From assembly GCA_963833495.1 (NCBI GenBank), contig CAWHYJ010000015.1:1-64000 (forward strand): a stretch of DNA of 64,000 nt, in the 5' to 3' direction. Source of the DNA: Fodinibacter sp963833495 (lineage in GTDB: Bacteria > Actinomycetota > Actinomycetes > Actinomycetales > Dermatophilaceae). How positions within the stretch are numbered: the stretch's first letter is position 1; every line of letters begins with the position of its first letter. Shown here piece by piece: positions 34,648 to 43,088 of this stretch. The notes below the pieces were generated by a model. It saw nothing but the letters and a program-made list of their open reading frames with translations. It did not search any database and was not told the DNA's origin. The translations under genes were made by a program, and so were the position numbers.

Positions 34648-36096
34648 TCACTCGTAGCTGAAGGCCACCTCGCCGGACCGCACGTCAGCGAGGTCCAGCC
34701 GCACCGACAGGTGGGCGCCCAGGGCGGCGCGGCGGCCGGTGACCCGGGCGATGACGGGCAGCTCGACGAGCTGCACCTCCATGCCCTTGTCGGTGTGGTC
34801 GACCACGATGGCGCCGAAAGACTCACCCTCGCGGCCGCGCAGCACCGCGGCCTCGGTGGCGTCAGCGCACGCGCGCTCGGCGGTGCGGGCCCGGCGGTCG
34901 GAGTCGCGCATCCGGCCGGCCAGCTCGGGCAGGGCGGCGCGCACGGCATCCGGCACCTCGTCGCCGCGGCACGCGGCCTCGCACACGACCAGGCCGAAGC
35001 GGTCGACGAGCCGGCGCAGCGGCGCGGTCACGTGGGCGTAGGGGGCGGCGACCGCCGCGTGCTCGCGCTGCTCGGGCGGCGCCCCGTCGAATGCCGTGTA
35101 GCCGGCGCCGCGGAACAGCGCGGTCGCCTCGTGGATCAGGGCCAGGTGGCGTGGGTCGCTGCGGTCGAGCCCACGGATGAACTCGCCGTAGGGCTGGTCC
35201 GGCGGCCACTCCGCGCCCAGGCCGCGCGCCACCCGGCGGAACCACTTGACCGCCTCGGGTGTGGGCGCCGGCATGGTGCGCAGCACGCCCACCCCGGCAT
35301 CCAGCATCATCGTGGCGGCAGCCATGCCGGTGAGCAGCGAGACCTGCGCGTTCCACTCCTCGGCGGCGACGGGCGGCCGGAACTCGAGGGTGAATCCCCC
35401 GCCGTCGCGTGCGGTCACCTGCTGCTCCGGCATCGGCAGGCTGGCTCCGCCGCGGGCCCGCTCCTGTGCGATGCGGCGCTCGCCGACCTCCTTGAGCAGC
35501 ACGAAGCGCTCGTCGTCGGTGCCGGCGTCGATCGCGGCCTGGACGTGCGCGTAGTCGAGCCGTTCGACGCTGCGCACCATCGCGCGGAAGACCTGCGCCG
35601 ACGTGAGCAACCCGGCGCCGTCGAGGCGCAGGTCCCAGACGAAGGCGGGGCGCACGGCATCCGGGAGCAGGCTCGCGGCGGCTTCGGACAGCACCTCGGG
35701 ATGCAGCGGCACCCGCACGTCGGGGCAGTAGACGGTCTGGCCTCGCTCGCGGGTGACCCGGTCGAGCGCGCCGCCGAGCCGCACGAAGGTCGGCACGTCG
35801 GCGATGGCGTAGCGGATGCGGTGCCCGTCGCCGTCGCGCTCGAGGTGCATCGCCTGGTCGAGGTCCAGCGAGCCGGGCGGGTCGATGGTGAAGAACGGCA
35901 CGGCGGTCTCGTCGCGCCCGGGCAGCCCGGCCGGCGCGGCCGCCACCTGCTCCGCCTCGGCGAGGGCGTCGGCCGGGTAGTCGAGCGACAGGCCCAGCTC
36001 GTCACGCACCGCCGCGAACCTCGCCTCGAGGTCGCGCAGCACCCCGCCCGGGATGTCGGCGTCGGTCGGGGCCAGGCGCACTCGGGGGTGAGGCAT
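34648..36096 (-). CDS. RNB-domain ribonuclease (RNase II/R family)
   Basis: A 482-residue single-domain exoribonuclease. The catalytic acidic motif is FFTIDPPGSLDLDQAMHLER (Asp cluster for Mg). Other conserved segments are IRYAIADVPTFVRLGGALD, RGQTVYCPDVRVPLHPEVLSE and AYAHVTAPLRRLVDRFG in modified form. It lacks the N-terminal cold-shock domains of E. coli RNase II and so is the short actinobacterial form. A C-terminal S1-like barrel ends the protein. ATG 36096 (MPHPRVRL) lies seven bases after TAGGTT. Confidence 0.93.
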   Translation of the reverse strand: MPHPRVRLAPTDADIPGGVLRDLEARFAAVRDELGLSLDYPADALAEAEQVAAAPAGLPGRDETAVPFFTIDPPGSLDLDQAMHLERDGDGHRIRYAIADVPTFVRLGGALDRVTRERGQTVYCPDVRVPLHPEVLSEAAASLLPDAVRPAFVWDLRLDGAGLLTSAQVFRAMVRSVERLDYAHVQAAIDAGTDDERFVLLKEVGERRIAQERARGGASLPMPEQQVTARDGGGFTLEFRPPVAAEEWNAQVSLLTGMAAATMMLDAGVGVLRTMPAPTPEAVKWFRRVARGLGAEWPPDQPYGEFIRGLDRSDPRHLALIHEATALFRGAGYTAFDGAPPEQREHAAVAAPYAHVTAPLRRLVDRFGLVVCEAACRGDEVPDAVRAALPELAGRMRDSDRRARTAERACADATEAAVLRGREGESFGAIVVDHTDKGMEVQLVELPVIARVTGRRAALGAHLSVRLDLADVRSGEVAFSYE

Positions 36097-36103
36097 GCCG
36101 TCC

Positions 36104-36109
36104 AACCTA
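36104..36109 (-). promoter_or_regulatory. -10 box, leaderless-type, RNB nuclease
   Basis: TAGGTT on the minus strand, seven bases before ATG 36096. It is only seven bases from the divergent yaaA -10 box. Confidence 0.55.
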
Positions 36110-36116
36110 ACCGCCG

Positions 36117-36122
36117 TAGGCT
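36117..36122 (+). promoter_or_regulatory. -10 box, leaderless-type, yaaA
   Basis: TAGGCT, six bases before the yaaA GTG. The RNB and yaaA boxes share a 32-base divergent region. Confidence 0.5.
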
Positions 36123-36128
36123 GCCCCG

Positions 36129-36875
36129 GTGCTGATCCTGCTCCCCCCGTCGGAGTCCAAGGCGAACCGGCGCCGGGGCAGGCCGGCCGACCCGTCGACC
36201 TGGTCGTTCCCCGAGCTCGGCCCCACCCGCGCCCGGGTCGCCTCGGCGCTCGCCGAGGTGAGCCGCTCCCCCGACGCCCCGGACCTGCTCGGCGTCTCTG
36301 GGGGCCTGCTCGACGAGGTGGCGCGCAACCTGGTGCTCGACACCGCTCCCGCGACCCCCGCCGCCGAGGTCTACACCGGCGTGCTCTACGACGCACTGGG
36401 CCTCGCCACCCTCGACTCCGCCGCCCGGCGCCGCGCCAACCGCTGGCTGGTCGTCGTGTCGGCCCTGCACGGCGCGGTGCGGCCCGGCGACCGGATCACC
36501 GCCTACCGCCTGTCGATGGGCTCGACGTTGCCCGGCCTGGGACCACTGGCGTCGCTGTGGCGACCCGAGCTCGACCGGGTGCTGCCGGCCGTCGCGGCCC
36601 GAGGGGTCATCGTCGACTGCCGGTCGGCCCCGTATGCCGCCGCGTGGCGCCCGGGGGCGGACCTCGCCCCCCGCTGGGTGCAGGTGCGCGTGCCGGGAGC
36701 CAGCCACATGGCCAAGCACACCCGCGGGCTGGTGGCCCGCCATCTGTGCGTCGCCGGTGTGACGCCGCGCTCGGTGCCGGCGCTGGCGGACGTGCTCGCC
36801 GGTGCCTTCGACGTGGAGCTGCACGAGCCCGCGAACGCCCGGGCGCCATGGGTGGTGGACGTGGTGCCCGCGTGA
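36129..36875 (+). CDS. yaaA: YaaA-family peroxide stress protein
   Basis: DUF328/UPF0246 protein of 248 residues. The family signature LILLPPSESKANRRRGRP opens it; VYTGVLYDALGL, VVSALHGAVRPGDRITAYRLSMG and RVPGASHMAKHTRGLVARHL are the conserved blocks. In E. coli YaaA lowers free iron during peroxide stress and binds DNA. GTG start supported by the -10 box; the stop overlaps the next gene (GTGA). Confidence 0.93.
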   Translation: MLILLPPSESKANRRRGRPADPSTWSFPELGPTRARVASALAEVSRSPDAPDLLGVSGGLLDEVARNLVLDTAPATPAAEVYTGVLYDALGLATLDSAARRRANRWLVVVSALHGAVRPGDRITAYRLSMGSTLPGLGPLASLWRPELDRVLPAVAARGVIVDCRSAPYAAAWRPGADLAPRWVQVRVPGASHMAKHTRGLVARHLCVAGVTPRSVPALADVLAGAFDVELHEPANARAPWVVDVVPA

Positions 36876-37969
36876 CGACCGCGGATGCCGGGGCGCTGCT
36901 CGAGCGCCTGCTGCCGGTCGTCGTGTTCCTCCTCGCGATCACCGTGGTGGCGGAGGTCGCCGAGCGCGCGGGCGTGTTCGACGTGGCCGGGCACTGGGTG
37001 GCGCACGCCGGGCGGCACCGGGCGTGGGCGCTGTGGCTGCTCTTCGCCCTGCTCGCCGTCGGCTGCACGGTCGTGCTGTCGCTCGACACGACGGCGGTGC
37101 TGCTCACCCCTGTGGGGCTCGCCGTGGCCCGACAGGTCGGGTTGGACGCCCGGGTCTTCGCGGTCACCACGCTCTGGATCGCCAACACCGGGTCGCTGCT
37201 GCTGCCGGTGTCCAACCTGACCAACCTGTTGGCGCTCAACACCTTCGAGCGGCAGGGGCTCGGGCACGCCGACTACGTGCGGCTCGCCTGGGCTCCCGCG
37301 CTGGCCTGCGTCGTGGTGACGCTGATGCTGCTCGCCCTGCTGCACCGGCGGACCCTGCGCCAGACCTATGCCGTGGACCCACCGCCGGAGCCGCACGACG
37401 TGGTCCTGCTCCGCTGGGCGGCCGGCGTGTGCATCACCCTGGGGCCGCTCTTCGCCCTCGGCGCGCCGCCGTGGGCGGTCTCCCTCGTGGCGGCGGCCGT
37501 GCTGCTCGCGGTGGGCCGGTGGCGCGCGCCGCAGCTGCTGGCCGGGCTGCCCGTGCCGTGGCTGATGGCTGCCGGGTTCGTCGCGGTGTCGGTCGTCGTC
37601 GAGGTGCTGCACCAGCGCGGCCTGGGCGACCTGATCGCGTCGGTCGTGCCGGGCGGCACGGGCGGCACGGCCCTGATGACGCTCGCGGGCACCGGGGCGG
37701 TCGTCGCCAACCTCGCCAACAACCTGCCGGCCTACCTCGTGCTCGAGCCGGTCGCGGCCGACGCGGCACCCCGGCTGATGGCGCTCCTGGTCGGCGTCAA
37801 CGCCGGGCCGCTGGTCACCCCGTGGGCCTCCCTGGCCACGCTGCTGTGGCTGCAGCGCTGCCGCACCGCCGGCATCCGGGTGCCGTGGCGGTGGCTGGTG
37901 CCGGCCGGCACCGCCTGCGCCGTGCTCGCCGTGGCAGCCGGGGCGGGCGCCCTCGCCCTGACCGCCTGA
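36872..37969 (+). CDS. ArsB/NhaD-superfamily anion permease
   Basis: A 365-residue integral membrane protein of about ten helices in the IT superfamily. The paired signature is present in both halves: DTTAVLLTPVGLAVARQ with NTGSLLLPVSNLTNLLAL, and ANLANNLPAYLVLEP with NAGPLVTPWASLATLLW. Members extrude arsenite or exchange Na+/H+ or carboxylates; no ars genes are adjacent, so the substrate is open. GTG start overlaps the yaaA stop. Confidence 0.88.
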   Translation: MTTADAGALLERLLPVVVFLLAITVVAEVAERAGVFDVAGHWVAHAGRHRAWALWLLFALLAVGCTVVLSLDTTAVLLTPVGLAVARQVGLDARVFAVTTLWIANTGSLLLPVSNLTNLLALNTFERQGLGHADYVRLAWAPALACVVVTLMLLALLHRRTLRQTYAVDPPPEPHDVVLLRWAAGVCITLGPLFALGAPPWAVSLVAAAVLLAVGRWRAPQLLAGLPVPWLMAAGFVAVSVVVEVLHQRGLGDLIASVVPGGTGGTALMTLAGTGAVVANLANNLPAYLVLEPVAADAAPRLMALLVGVNAGPLVTPWASLATLLWLQRCRTAGIRVPWRWLVPAGTACAVLAVAAGAGALALTA

Positions 37970-37995
37970 GTCGCCGCACGCAGCAGTTCGGATGC

Positions 37996-38015
37996 CGCGC
38001 GGCAATTGCCGCGCG
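37996..38015. repeat. 20-bp perfect palindrome
   Basis: CGCGCGGCAATTGCCGCGCG, 27 bases past the permease stop in a 179-base gap. It may act as a terminator hairpin with an AATT loop; there is no T run. Confidence 0.55.
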
Positions 38016-38148
38016 CGACGCGAAGTTCCGGGTGACGGCATCCGGCTGTGACACGGGTCACCCGCAACAACCTTCGACAAACCTTCAGCGACTCGTGGCT
38101 TTGGGGTTGAACTCCTGGACGACCCTCACCGATCGGAGACCCTTCGCC

Positions 38149-39036
38149 GTGCCCCTCCTCACCGACCTCGCCCGCCAGTCACAGCTGCGGCTGGGCGCCG
38201 CGCTGCGCGCCAAGGTCGCCGGCGACGACGCCGCCGAGCGAGCCCAGGTCATCTGGGGCCGCGAGGGCGAGCGCTGGTTCAGCCCCGACGACCCGGTGTG
38301 GCGGGTGCACGCCGACGCCTCGATGTTCCCCGGTGGGGTGGCCGCCCTGCTGCTGCAGTCGCTGCACCCGCTGGCCATGGCCGGGGTCGCGGGGCACAGC
38401 GGCTACAAGGGTGACCCCTGGGGCCGCCTTCAGCGCACCTCGCACTTCCTCGCGACCACCACGTTCGGCACGGTGGACGACGCCGAGGCCGCGATCGCGC
38501 GCGTGCGCGGCATCCACGAACGGGTCCGTGGCCGCGACCCCAAGGGGCGCCCGTACCAGGCCAGCGACCCACGGCTGCTGCGCTGGGTGCACGTGGCCGA
38601 GGCACACAGCTTCCTCACCGCCTACCAGCGGTATGCCGTCGAGCCCCTGACGGCCGACGAGGCCGACCGCTACGTCGAGCAGTCCGCGCTCGTGGCGGGG
38701 CGGCTCGGCGCCACCGACCTCCCCCTGACGGTGGCCGAGCTGGCCGCCGCCCTCGCTGACTACCGCCCCGAGCTCGAGGCCACCCGCGAGGCGCGGGCGG
38801 CCGCCCGCTTCCTGCTGCTCGACCCGCCGCTGCCCTGGCCGGCCCGCCCCGGCTACGGCCTCATCGCCTCCGGTGGGGTGGCCGTGCTCCCCCAGTGGGC
38901 GCGCCGGGCGCTGCGGATCCCGGTCGGCGGGCCCGGCGCAGCACTGGCCGGTGGCGCCGGGAAGGTCGGCACGCTGGCCGTGCGGTGGGCGATGGCGGGT
39001 GTCGCGGAGGAGCGTCAGCTGGCCGCAGGGTCCTGA
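38149..39036 (+). CDS. MpaB-like (DUF2236) oxygenase-family protein
   Basis: An all-helical protein of 295 residues in the DUF2236/MpaB family, some members of which bind heme b and oxidise mycophenolic or lipid side chains. Typical pieces are WRVHADASMFPGGVAALLLQ, SLHPLAMAGVAGHSGYKGDPWGRLQRTSHFL and RWVHVAEAHSFLTAYQRY, with conserved histidines that would ligate heme. The GTG start has GGAG about ten bases upstream. It overlaps the next gene tail-to-tail by 22 bases. Confidence 0.85.
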   Translation: MPLLTDLARQSQLRLGAALRAKVAGDDAAERAQVIWGREGERWFSPDDPVWRVHADASMFPGGVAALLLQSLHPLAMAGVAGHSGYKGDPWGRLQRTSHFLATTTFGTVDDAEAAIARVRGIHERVRGRDPKGRPYQASDPRLLRWVHVAEAHSFLTAYQRYAVEPLTADEADRYVEQSALVAGRLGATDLPLTVAELAAALADYRPELEATREARAAARFLLLDPPLPWPARPGYGLIASGGVAVLPQWARRALRIPVGGPGAALAGGAGKVGTLAVRWAMAGVAEERQLAAGS

Positions 39037-39494
39037 GCCGCCGTCACGAGCTGCTCGATGCGGGCCAGGGTGCGCTCCATGTTGTGCCGGGTCGAGCTGG
39101 TCATCGTGAGCTTCACGAACGGCTTGCTCGTCCACCTCTCCTCGTTGAGGTCCCACGTCTCGGTCACCAGCGTGCCGCCCTCGACCGGCTCGAGCTGGTA
39201 GCGCCAGATCCGGCCGCCGAGCACGTTGCCGAGCGGCCCGCTGGCGGTGGTCTGCCACGCGATGCGCCGGTTCTCGTCGAGCTCGATGACCGTGTTGCGG
39301 GTGGAGTAGGCGACCCCGAGGTGCATGTCCATGCCGAAGCGGTCACCGAGCGCGAGCCGCCGGCCGCCGCTGCGGGCGCCACGCACCGTGCCGCCGCCGT
39401 CGATCTCCGCGTGCCCGGCGGGGTCGACGAGGAGGTCGAAGATCGGCTCGGGCGGTGCCGGCACCAGCCGCTGCACGGAGAGGACGTCGCTCAT
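39015..39494 (-). CDS. SRPBCC-family (START-like) protein
   Basis: A 159-residue helix-grip protein. SVQRLVPAPPEPIFDLLVDPAGHAEIDGGG is the opening strand and helix; RIAWQTTASGPLG and GTLVTETWDL are the sheet; a long C-terminal helix (TRHNMERTLARIEQLV) closes the cavity. Such proteins bind hydrophobic ligands or act as cyclases. No partner is evident. Confidence 0.88.
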   Translation of the reverse strand: MSDVLSVQRLVPAPPEPIFDLLVDPAGHAEIDGGGTVRGARSGGRRLALGDRFGMDMHLGVAYSTRNTVIELDENRRIAWQTTASGPLGNVLGGRIWRYQLEPVEGGTLVTETWDLNEERWTSKPFVKLTMTSSTRHNMERTLARIEQLVTAAQDPAAS

Positions 39495-39516
39495 GGCGGC
39501 GACGCTAACAGCCCGG

Positions 39517-40728
39517 TCAGCCCCCGACGGCGGCGGCCCGCGACACCGCCGCGTCGAGGTCGGCCACCAGGTCGCGCACGTCCTCGAGCCCGACCGACAC
39601 CCGGATCGTCCCGTCGGTGATGCCGACCGCGGCCCGCGCCTCCGGCTCCAGCCGGCGGTGGGTCGTGGTCGCCGGGTGGGTCGTGAGCGACTTCGCGTCG
39701 CCGAGGTTGTTCGAGATGTCGACCAGGGTCAGGGCGTTCATCAGCGCGAACGCCGCCGGCTTGCCGCCCTCGACCTCGAAGGTGACCACCGTGCCGCCAC
39801 CACCGTCCATCTGGCGCAGCGCGAGGTCGTGCTGGGGGTGGCTCTCCAGGAACGGGTGCACCACCCGACGGATGCCGCGCCCGGCGTGCTGCCACTCCTC
39901 GAGGGTGCGGGCGACGGTGAGGCACGAGTCGGCCATCCGGCGCACCCGCAGGTCGAGGGTCTCCAGGCCCTTGGTCATCACCCAGGCGTTGAACGGCGAC
40001 AGCGACGGCCCGGTGTGCCGCATCAGGTTCTTCACCGGGCCCTCGATGAACTCCGCCGTGCCGAGGATCGCACCCCCCAGCGCCCGGCCCTGGCCGTCGA
40101 TGTGCTTGGTCGCCGAGTAGATGACGACGTCGGCGCCGAAGTCGAGCGGGTGCGAGAACACCGGGGTGCCGAACACGTTGTCGACCACGACGGTCGCCCC
40201 GGCCGCGTGGGCGAGCTCGCTGACCGCCGCGATGTCGACGAGCTCCTGCATGGGGTTGCTCGGTGTCTCGAAGAACACGGCAGTCGTGGGCACCGACAGC
40301 GCCTCGCGCCACTGGTCGAGGTCGGTGCCGTCGACGAAGACCGTCTCGACCCCCCAGCGCGGCAGGATCTCGTCGAGGATCACGAAGCACGAACCGAAAA
40401 GCGCCCGCGACGACACGACCCGGTCGCCCGCGCCGCACAGCGCCGCCATCGCGGTGAAGACGGCGGCCATGCCGGATGCCGTGGCGAAGCACGCCTCCGC
40501 GCCCTCGAGCAGGCGCATCCGCTCCTCGAAGGTGGTCACCGTGGGGTTGCCGTAGCGGCTGTAGATGTAGTGCTCGACCTCGTCCTTGAAGGCAGCCTCC
40601 GCCTGCTCGGCCGACTCGTAGACGAACCCCGAGGTCAGGTAGAGCGCCTCAGCGGTCTCGTCGAAACCGCTGCGCGCCAACCCTCCCCGAACGGCGCGCG
40701 TCTGCGCGTGCCAGTTGTGCTGGTCCAT
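39517..40728 (-). CDS. metZ: O-succinylhomoserine sulfhydrylase-type enzyme
   Basis: Cys/Met-metabolism PLP enzyme of 403 residues that makes homocysteine from activated homoserine and sulfide. YIYSRYGNPTVTTFEERM and the cofactor segment ASGMAAVFTAMAAL are typical; the Schiff-base Lys is in IYSATKHIDGQGRALGG; SLSPFNAWVMTKGLETLDLR is the substrate region. The neighbouring rhodanese gene (two-base gap, upstream) suggests coupling to sulfur supply. metZ versus metB cannot be fully separated by motif; adjacency to a rhodanese and the HNWHAQTRAVRGG start favour metZ. Confidence 0.92.
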   Translation of the reverse strand: MDQHNWHAQTRAVRGGLARSGFDETAEALYLTSGFVYESAEQAEAAFKDEVEHYIYSRYGNPTVTTFEERMRLLEGAEACFATASGMAAVFTAMAALCGAGDRVVSSRALFGSCFVILDEILPRWGVETVFVDGTDLDQWREALSVPTTAVFFETPSNPMQELVDIAAVSELAHAAGATVVVDNVFGTPVFSHPLDFGADVVIYSATKHIDGQGRALGGAILGTAEFIEGPVKNLMRHTGPSLSPFNAWVMTKGLETLDLRVRRMADSCLTVARTLEEWQHAGRGIRRVVHPFLESHPQHDLALRQMDGGGGTVVTFEVEGGKPAAFALMNALTLVDISNNLGDAKSLTTHPATTTHRRLEPEARAAVGITDGTIRVSVGLEDVRDLVADLDAAVSRAAAVGG

Positions 40729-40730
40729 GC

Positions 40731-41144
40731 TCAGCCCTGTCGCCAGGGCAGGCCGGCGGCCTTCCACCCCGCGAGGGTGCGGTGGCCCGACTCGTCGTGC
40801 GGGCCCTCGAACCCCTCGAGCACGTTGTAGGCCGGGCCGAGCCCGGCGTCGGTCAGCGCGTCGGCGGCGGCCTTCGAGCGCACCCCGGAGCGGCACAACA
40901 GGTAGACCGGACGCCCCGGCTCGAGCCCCGCGGCCCGCACCTCGTCGACGAACCGCTCGTTCACCCGGCCCTCCGGGAAGGTCGACCACTCCACGAAGGC
41001 CACGTCGTGGTGGGCGCCCTCGAGCACGGGCACGCCGACGTAGGTCCACTCGGCCCTGGTGCGCACGTCGACGAGGAGGGCCTCGTCGGGGCCGGTCGCG
41101 GCGGCATACGCCTGCGTGGGGGTGACGTCACCTGCGTAGGTCAT
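40731..41144 (-). CDS. Rhodanese-like sulfurtransferase
   Basis: Single rhodanese domain of 137 residues. LLVDVRTRAEWTYVGVP is the CH2A motif and VYLLCRSGVRSKAAADALTDAG holds the active-site Cys with an RSGVRS loop. It probably supplies sulfide or persulfide to the metZ enzyme encoded just downstream. ATG 41144 (MTYAGDVT) is chosen because a -10 box lies six bases upstream; the longer frame adds a low-complexity repeat. Confidence 0.93.
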   Translation of the reverse strand: MTYAGDVTPTQAYAAATGPDEALLVDVRTRAEWTYVGVPVLEGAHHDVAFVEWSTFPEGRVNERFVDEVRAAGLEPGRPVYLLCRSGVRSKAAADALTDAGLGPAYNVLEGFEGPHDESGHRTLAGWKAAGLPWRQG

Positions 41145-41150
41145 GCGACG

Positions 41151-41156
41151 AGCGTA
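41151..41156 (-). promoter_or_regulatory. -10 box, leaderless-type, rhodanese-metZ
   Basis: TACGCT on the minus strand, six bases before ATG 41144. Confidence 0.5.
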
Positions 41157-41182
41157 GGACGCGACCGGATGCCGTCGCCGCG

Positions 41183-41236
41183 GCGTCTCAGGTGCGGCAG
41201 GCGTCTCAGGTGCGGCAGGCGTCTCAGGTGCGGTTG
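41183..41236. repeat. 18-bp tandem repeat, three units
   Basis: Unit GCGTCTCAGGTGCGGCAG at 41183-41200 and 41201-41218, with a third copy differing in the last bases at 41219-41236. The third unit contains the last codons and stop of the RNase HI/phosphatase gene, so the stop is effectively repeated twice downstream. Confidence 0.85.
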
Positions 41237-42351
41237 GTGAAGGCGACCGAGACCTCACCGTCGTCCCAGACCTCGACGGCGCTCAGCGATCCCGGTGCCG
41301 CGGCCAGCCGCCAGGCCCGGTCGTGCGGCAGGCCGAGCAGGTGCGCCAGCACGACGAGGATCGGCTTGCGGTGGCACACCACGACGCTGGTGCCGCCCTG
41401 CGCCACGACCCGCTCCCACGCCGGCACGACGCGGGCCACGAGGTCCTCGTGCGACTCGCCGCCCGGAGGCCGGTAGGTGGCGTCGTCGCGCAGCGCGCGC
41501 ATGGCGTCGCGCTCGCCCTCGATGAGCTCCGAGATCGAGCGGCCGTCCCAGTCACCGAAGGACTGCTCGTCCCACTCGCGGTCGACCACCGGGTCGACGC
41601 CGACGGCAGCCGCCACGGCCGCGCCGGTCTCCATCGCCCGCGAGAGCGACGACGTGACGACCCGGGTCGGGTGGCCCTGCACCAGGCTCGCGACGGCCCG
41701 ACCGGCGGCGACCGCCTGCGCCCGACCGGTGGAGTTCAGCCGAGGGTCGGGGCCGCCACGACCGTCGAGCCGGCCCTGGGCGGTGAAGTCGGTGACGCCG
41801 TGCCGCACGAGCACCACCCGGGTGGGCGTGCCGCGCCGGTCGAAGCCGGTGCGGCGACGCTGGTCGTCGGCCTCGGGCTCGCCGGGCACCTCGTCGACCT
41901 CCGACGGGCCGCCGAAGGTGCGGTCGACCACCCGCCCGTCCATCGCGATGTTCGACAGGGCGTCGGCGTCCTTGTTCTCGGCCCGCGGGATCCAGGTGAA
42001 GCGCACCGAGCCCCCGGCCGCGGTGAAGCCCGACACGAGGTCGCGCGCCTGCAGGGCCAGGCGGCGCATGTCCTCGTGCTTGATCTTCCAGCGGCCGGAC
42101 ATCTGCTCCACGACGAGCTTGGAGTCCATCCGCACGTGCACCTGTGCGCTGGGGTCGATCGCGAGAGCGGCCTCCAGCCCGGCGATCAGCCCGCGGTACT
42201 CGGCGACGTTGTTCGACTCCTTGCCCAGCGGCTCGGCACGCTCGGCGAGCAGGGCGCCGGTGTCGGTGTCGCGGACGAGCGCGCCGTAGCCGGCCACCCC
42301 CGGGTTGCCGCGCGACCCCCCGTCGGCCTCGACGGTGAGCCGGCGGCTCAC
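41224..42351 (-). CDS. Bifunctional RNase HI / histidine acid phosphatase
   Basis: A 375-residue fusion known from M. tuberculosis Rv2228c. Residues 1-140 are RNase HI: VEADGGSRGNPGVAGYG (Asp), SNNVAEYRGLIAGLEAAL (Glu), VRMDSKLVVEQMSG (Asp) and NKDADALSNIAMD (Asp). After a 35-residue linker, the CobC/phosphoglycerate-mutase-like domain has LVRHGVTDFTAQGRLDG (RHG). It removes RNA from RNA:DNA hybrids; the phosphatase half is linked to alpha-ribazole phosphate (B12) in relatives. The GTG start overlaps the next upstream gene's stop. Confidence 0.95.
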   Translation of the reverse strand: MSRRLTVEADGGSRGNPGVAGYGALVRDTDTGALLAERAEPLGKESNNVAEYRGLIAGLEAALAIDPSAQVHVRMDSKLVVEQMSGRWKIKHEDMRRLALQARDLVSGFTAAGGSVRFTWIPRAENKDADALSNIAMDGRVVDRTFGGPSEVDEVPGEPEADDQRRRTGFDRRGTPTRVVLVRHGVTDFTAQGRLDGRGGPDPRLNSTGRAQAVAAGRAVASLVQGHPTRVVTSSLSRAMETGAAVAAAVGVDPVVDREWDEQSFGDWDGRSISELIEGERDAMRALRDDATYRPPGGESHEDLVARVVPAWERVVAQGGTSVVVCHRKPILVVLAHLLGLPHDRAWRLAAAPGSLSAVEVWDDGEVSVAFTNRT

Positions 42352-43088
42352 AGGCCGGACTCGGCGGTGCGCACCAGGATGCGGCGGCACTCCTCGCAGC
42401 GCAGCACCTCGTCCTCCGGGGCCGAGCGGATGCGCTGGATCTCGACCGGGTTGAGCTCGAGCTGGCACCCGCCGCAGCGACGCTGGCGCAGGGCGGCCGC
42501 ACCGGTGCCGCCGTTGGCCAGGCGGATCTTCTCGTACAGGGTGACCAGGTCGGGGCCGACCTCGTCGACCACGGTGGGCCGGGGGGCGCCGATGTCTGCG
42601 GCCTCGCCGTCGAGCCGGGCGAACGCCTCGTCGCGAGAGGCCTCGAGGGCCTCGATGCGGGTGGTCAGCTCGCCGCGGCCGCGCTCGAGCTCGGCGACGT
42701 CGCTCTCGGCGGCCTCGGCGCGCTCCATCACCTCGAGCTCGATGTCCTCGAGCTCGCTCTGCCGGCGCGCGAGCGAGGTGAGCTCGTGCGAGATGGCCTG
42801 AAGATCCTTGGCCGAGCCGGTGCCCGCGTCGAGGCGGGCCTGGTCGCGCGCCGCGCGGTCGCGCACGAGCTGCACGTCGGACTCGGCCTTGGCCACCTCG
42901 CGCTGCACGTCGCCGAGCTCGGTGCGCGAGCGGACCAGCTGGTCGTCGATCAGCCGGGCCTTGCCGAGCAGGTCGGCGAGCTCGGCCAGCTGGGGCAGGT
43001 GCGAGCGCGCGTGGGCGATCTGGTCGAGCCGGGTGTCGATGGCCTGGAGGTCGAGCAGCCGCAGCTGGCGGGCGGACTCGGCGTTCAC
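42348..43088 (-). CDS. C4-type zinc-ribbon coiled-coil protein
   Basis: A 246-residue protein related to Rv2229c. Residues 10-165 form a long antiparallel coiled coil rich in Glu, Arg and Ala (AESDVQLVRDRAARDQARLD). The C-terminus holds a zinc ribbon, CGGC then CEEC (RRCGGCQLELNP...LRCEECRRIL). Such proteins resemble tether/adaptor factors; function is not established. It is coupled to both neighbours through GTGA overlaps. Confidence 0.93.
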   Translation of the reverse strand: MNAESARQLRLLDLQAIDTRLDQIAHARSHLPQLAELADLLGKARLIDDQLVRSRTELGDVQREVAKAESDVQLVRDRAARDQARLDAGTGSAKDLQAISHELTSLARRQSELEDIELEVMERAEAAESDVAELERGRGELTTRIEALEASRDEAFARLDGEAADIGAPRPTVVDEVGPDLVTLYEKIRLANGGTGAAALRQRRCGGCQLELNPVEIQRIRSAPEDEVLRCEECRRILVRTAESGL

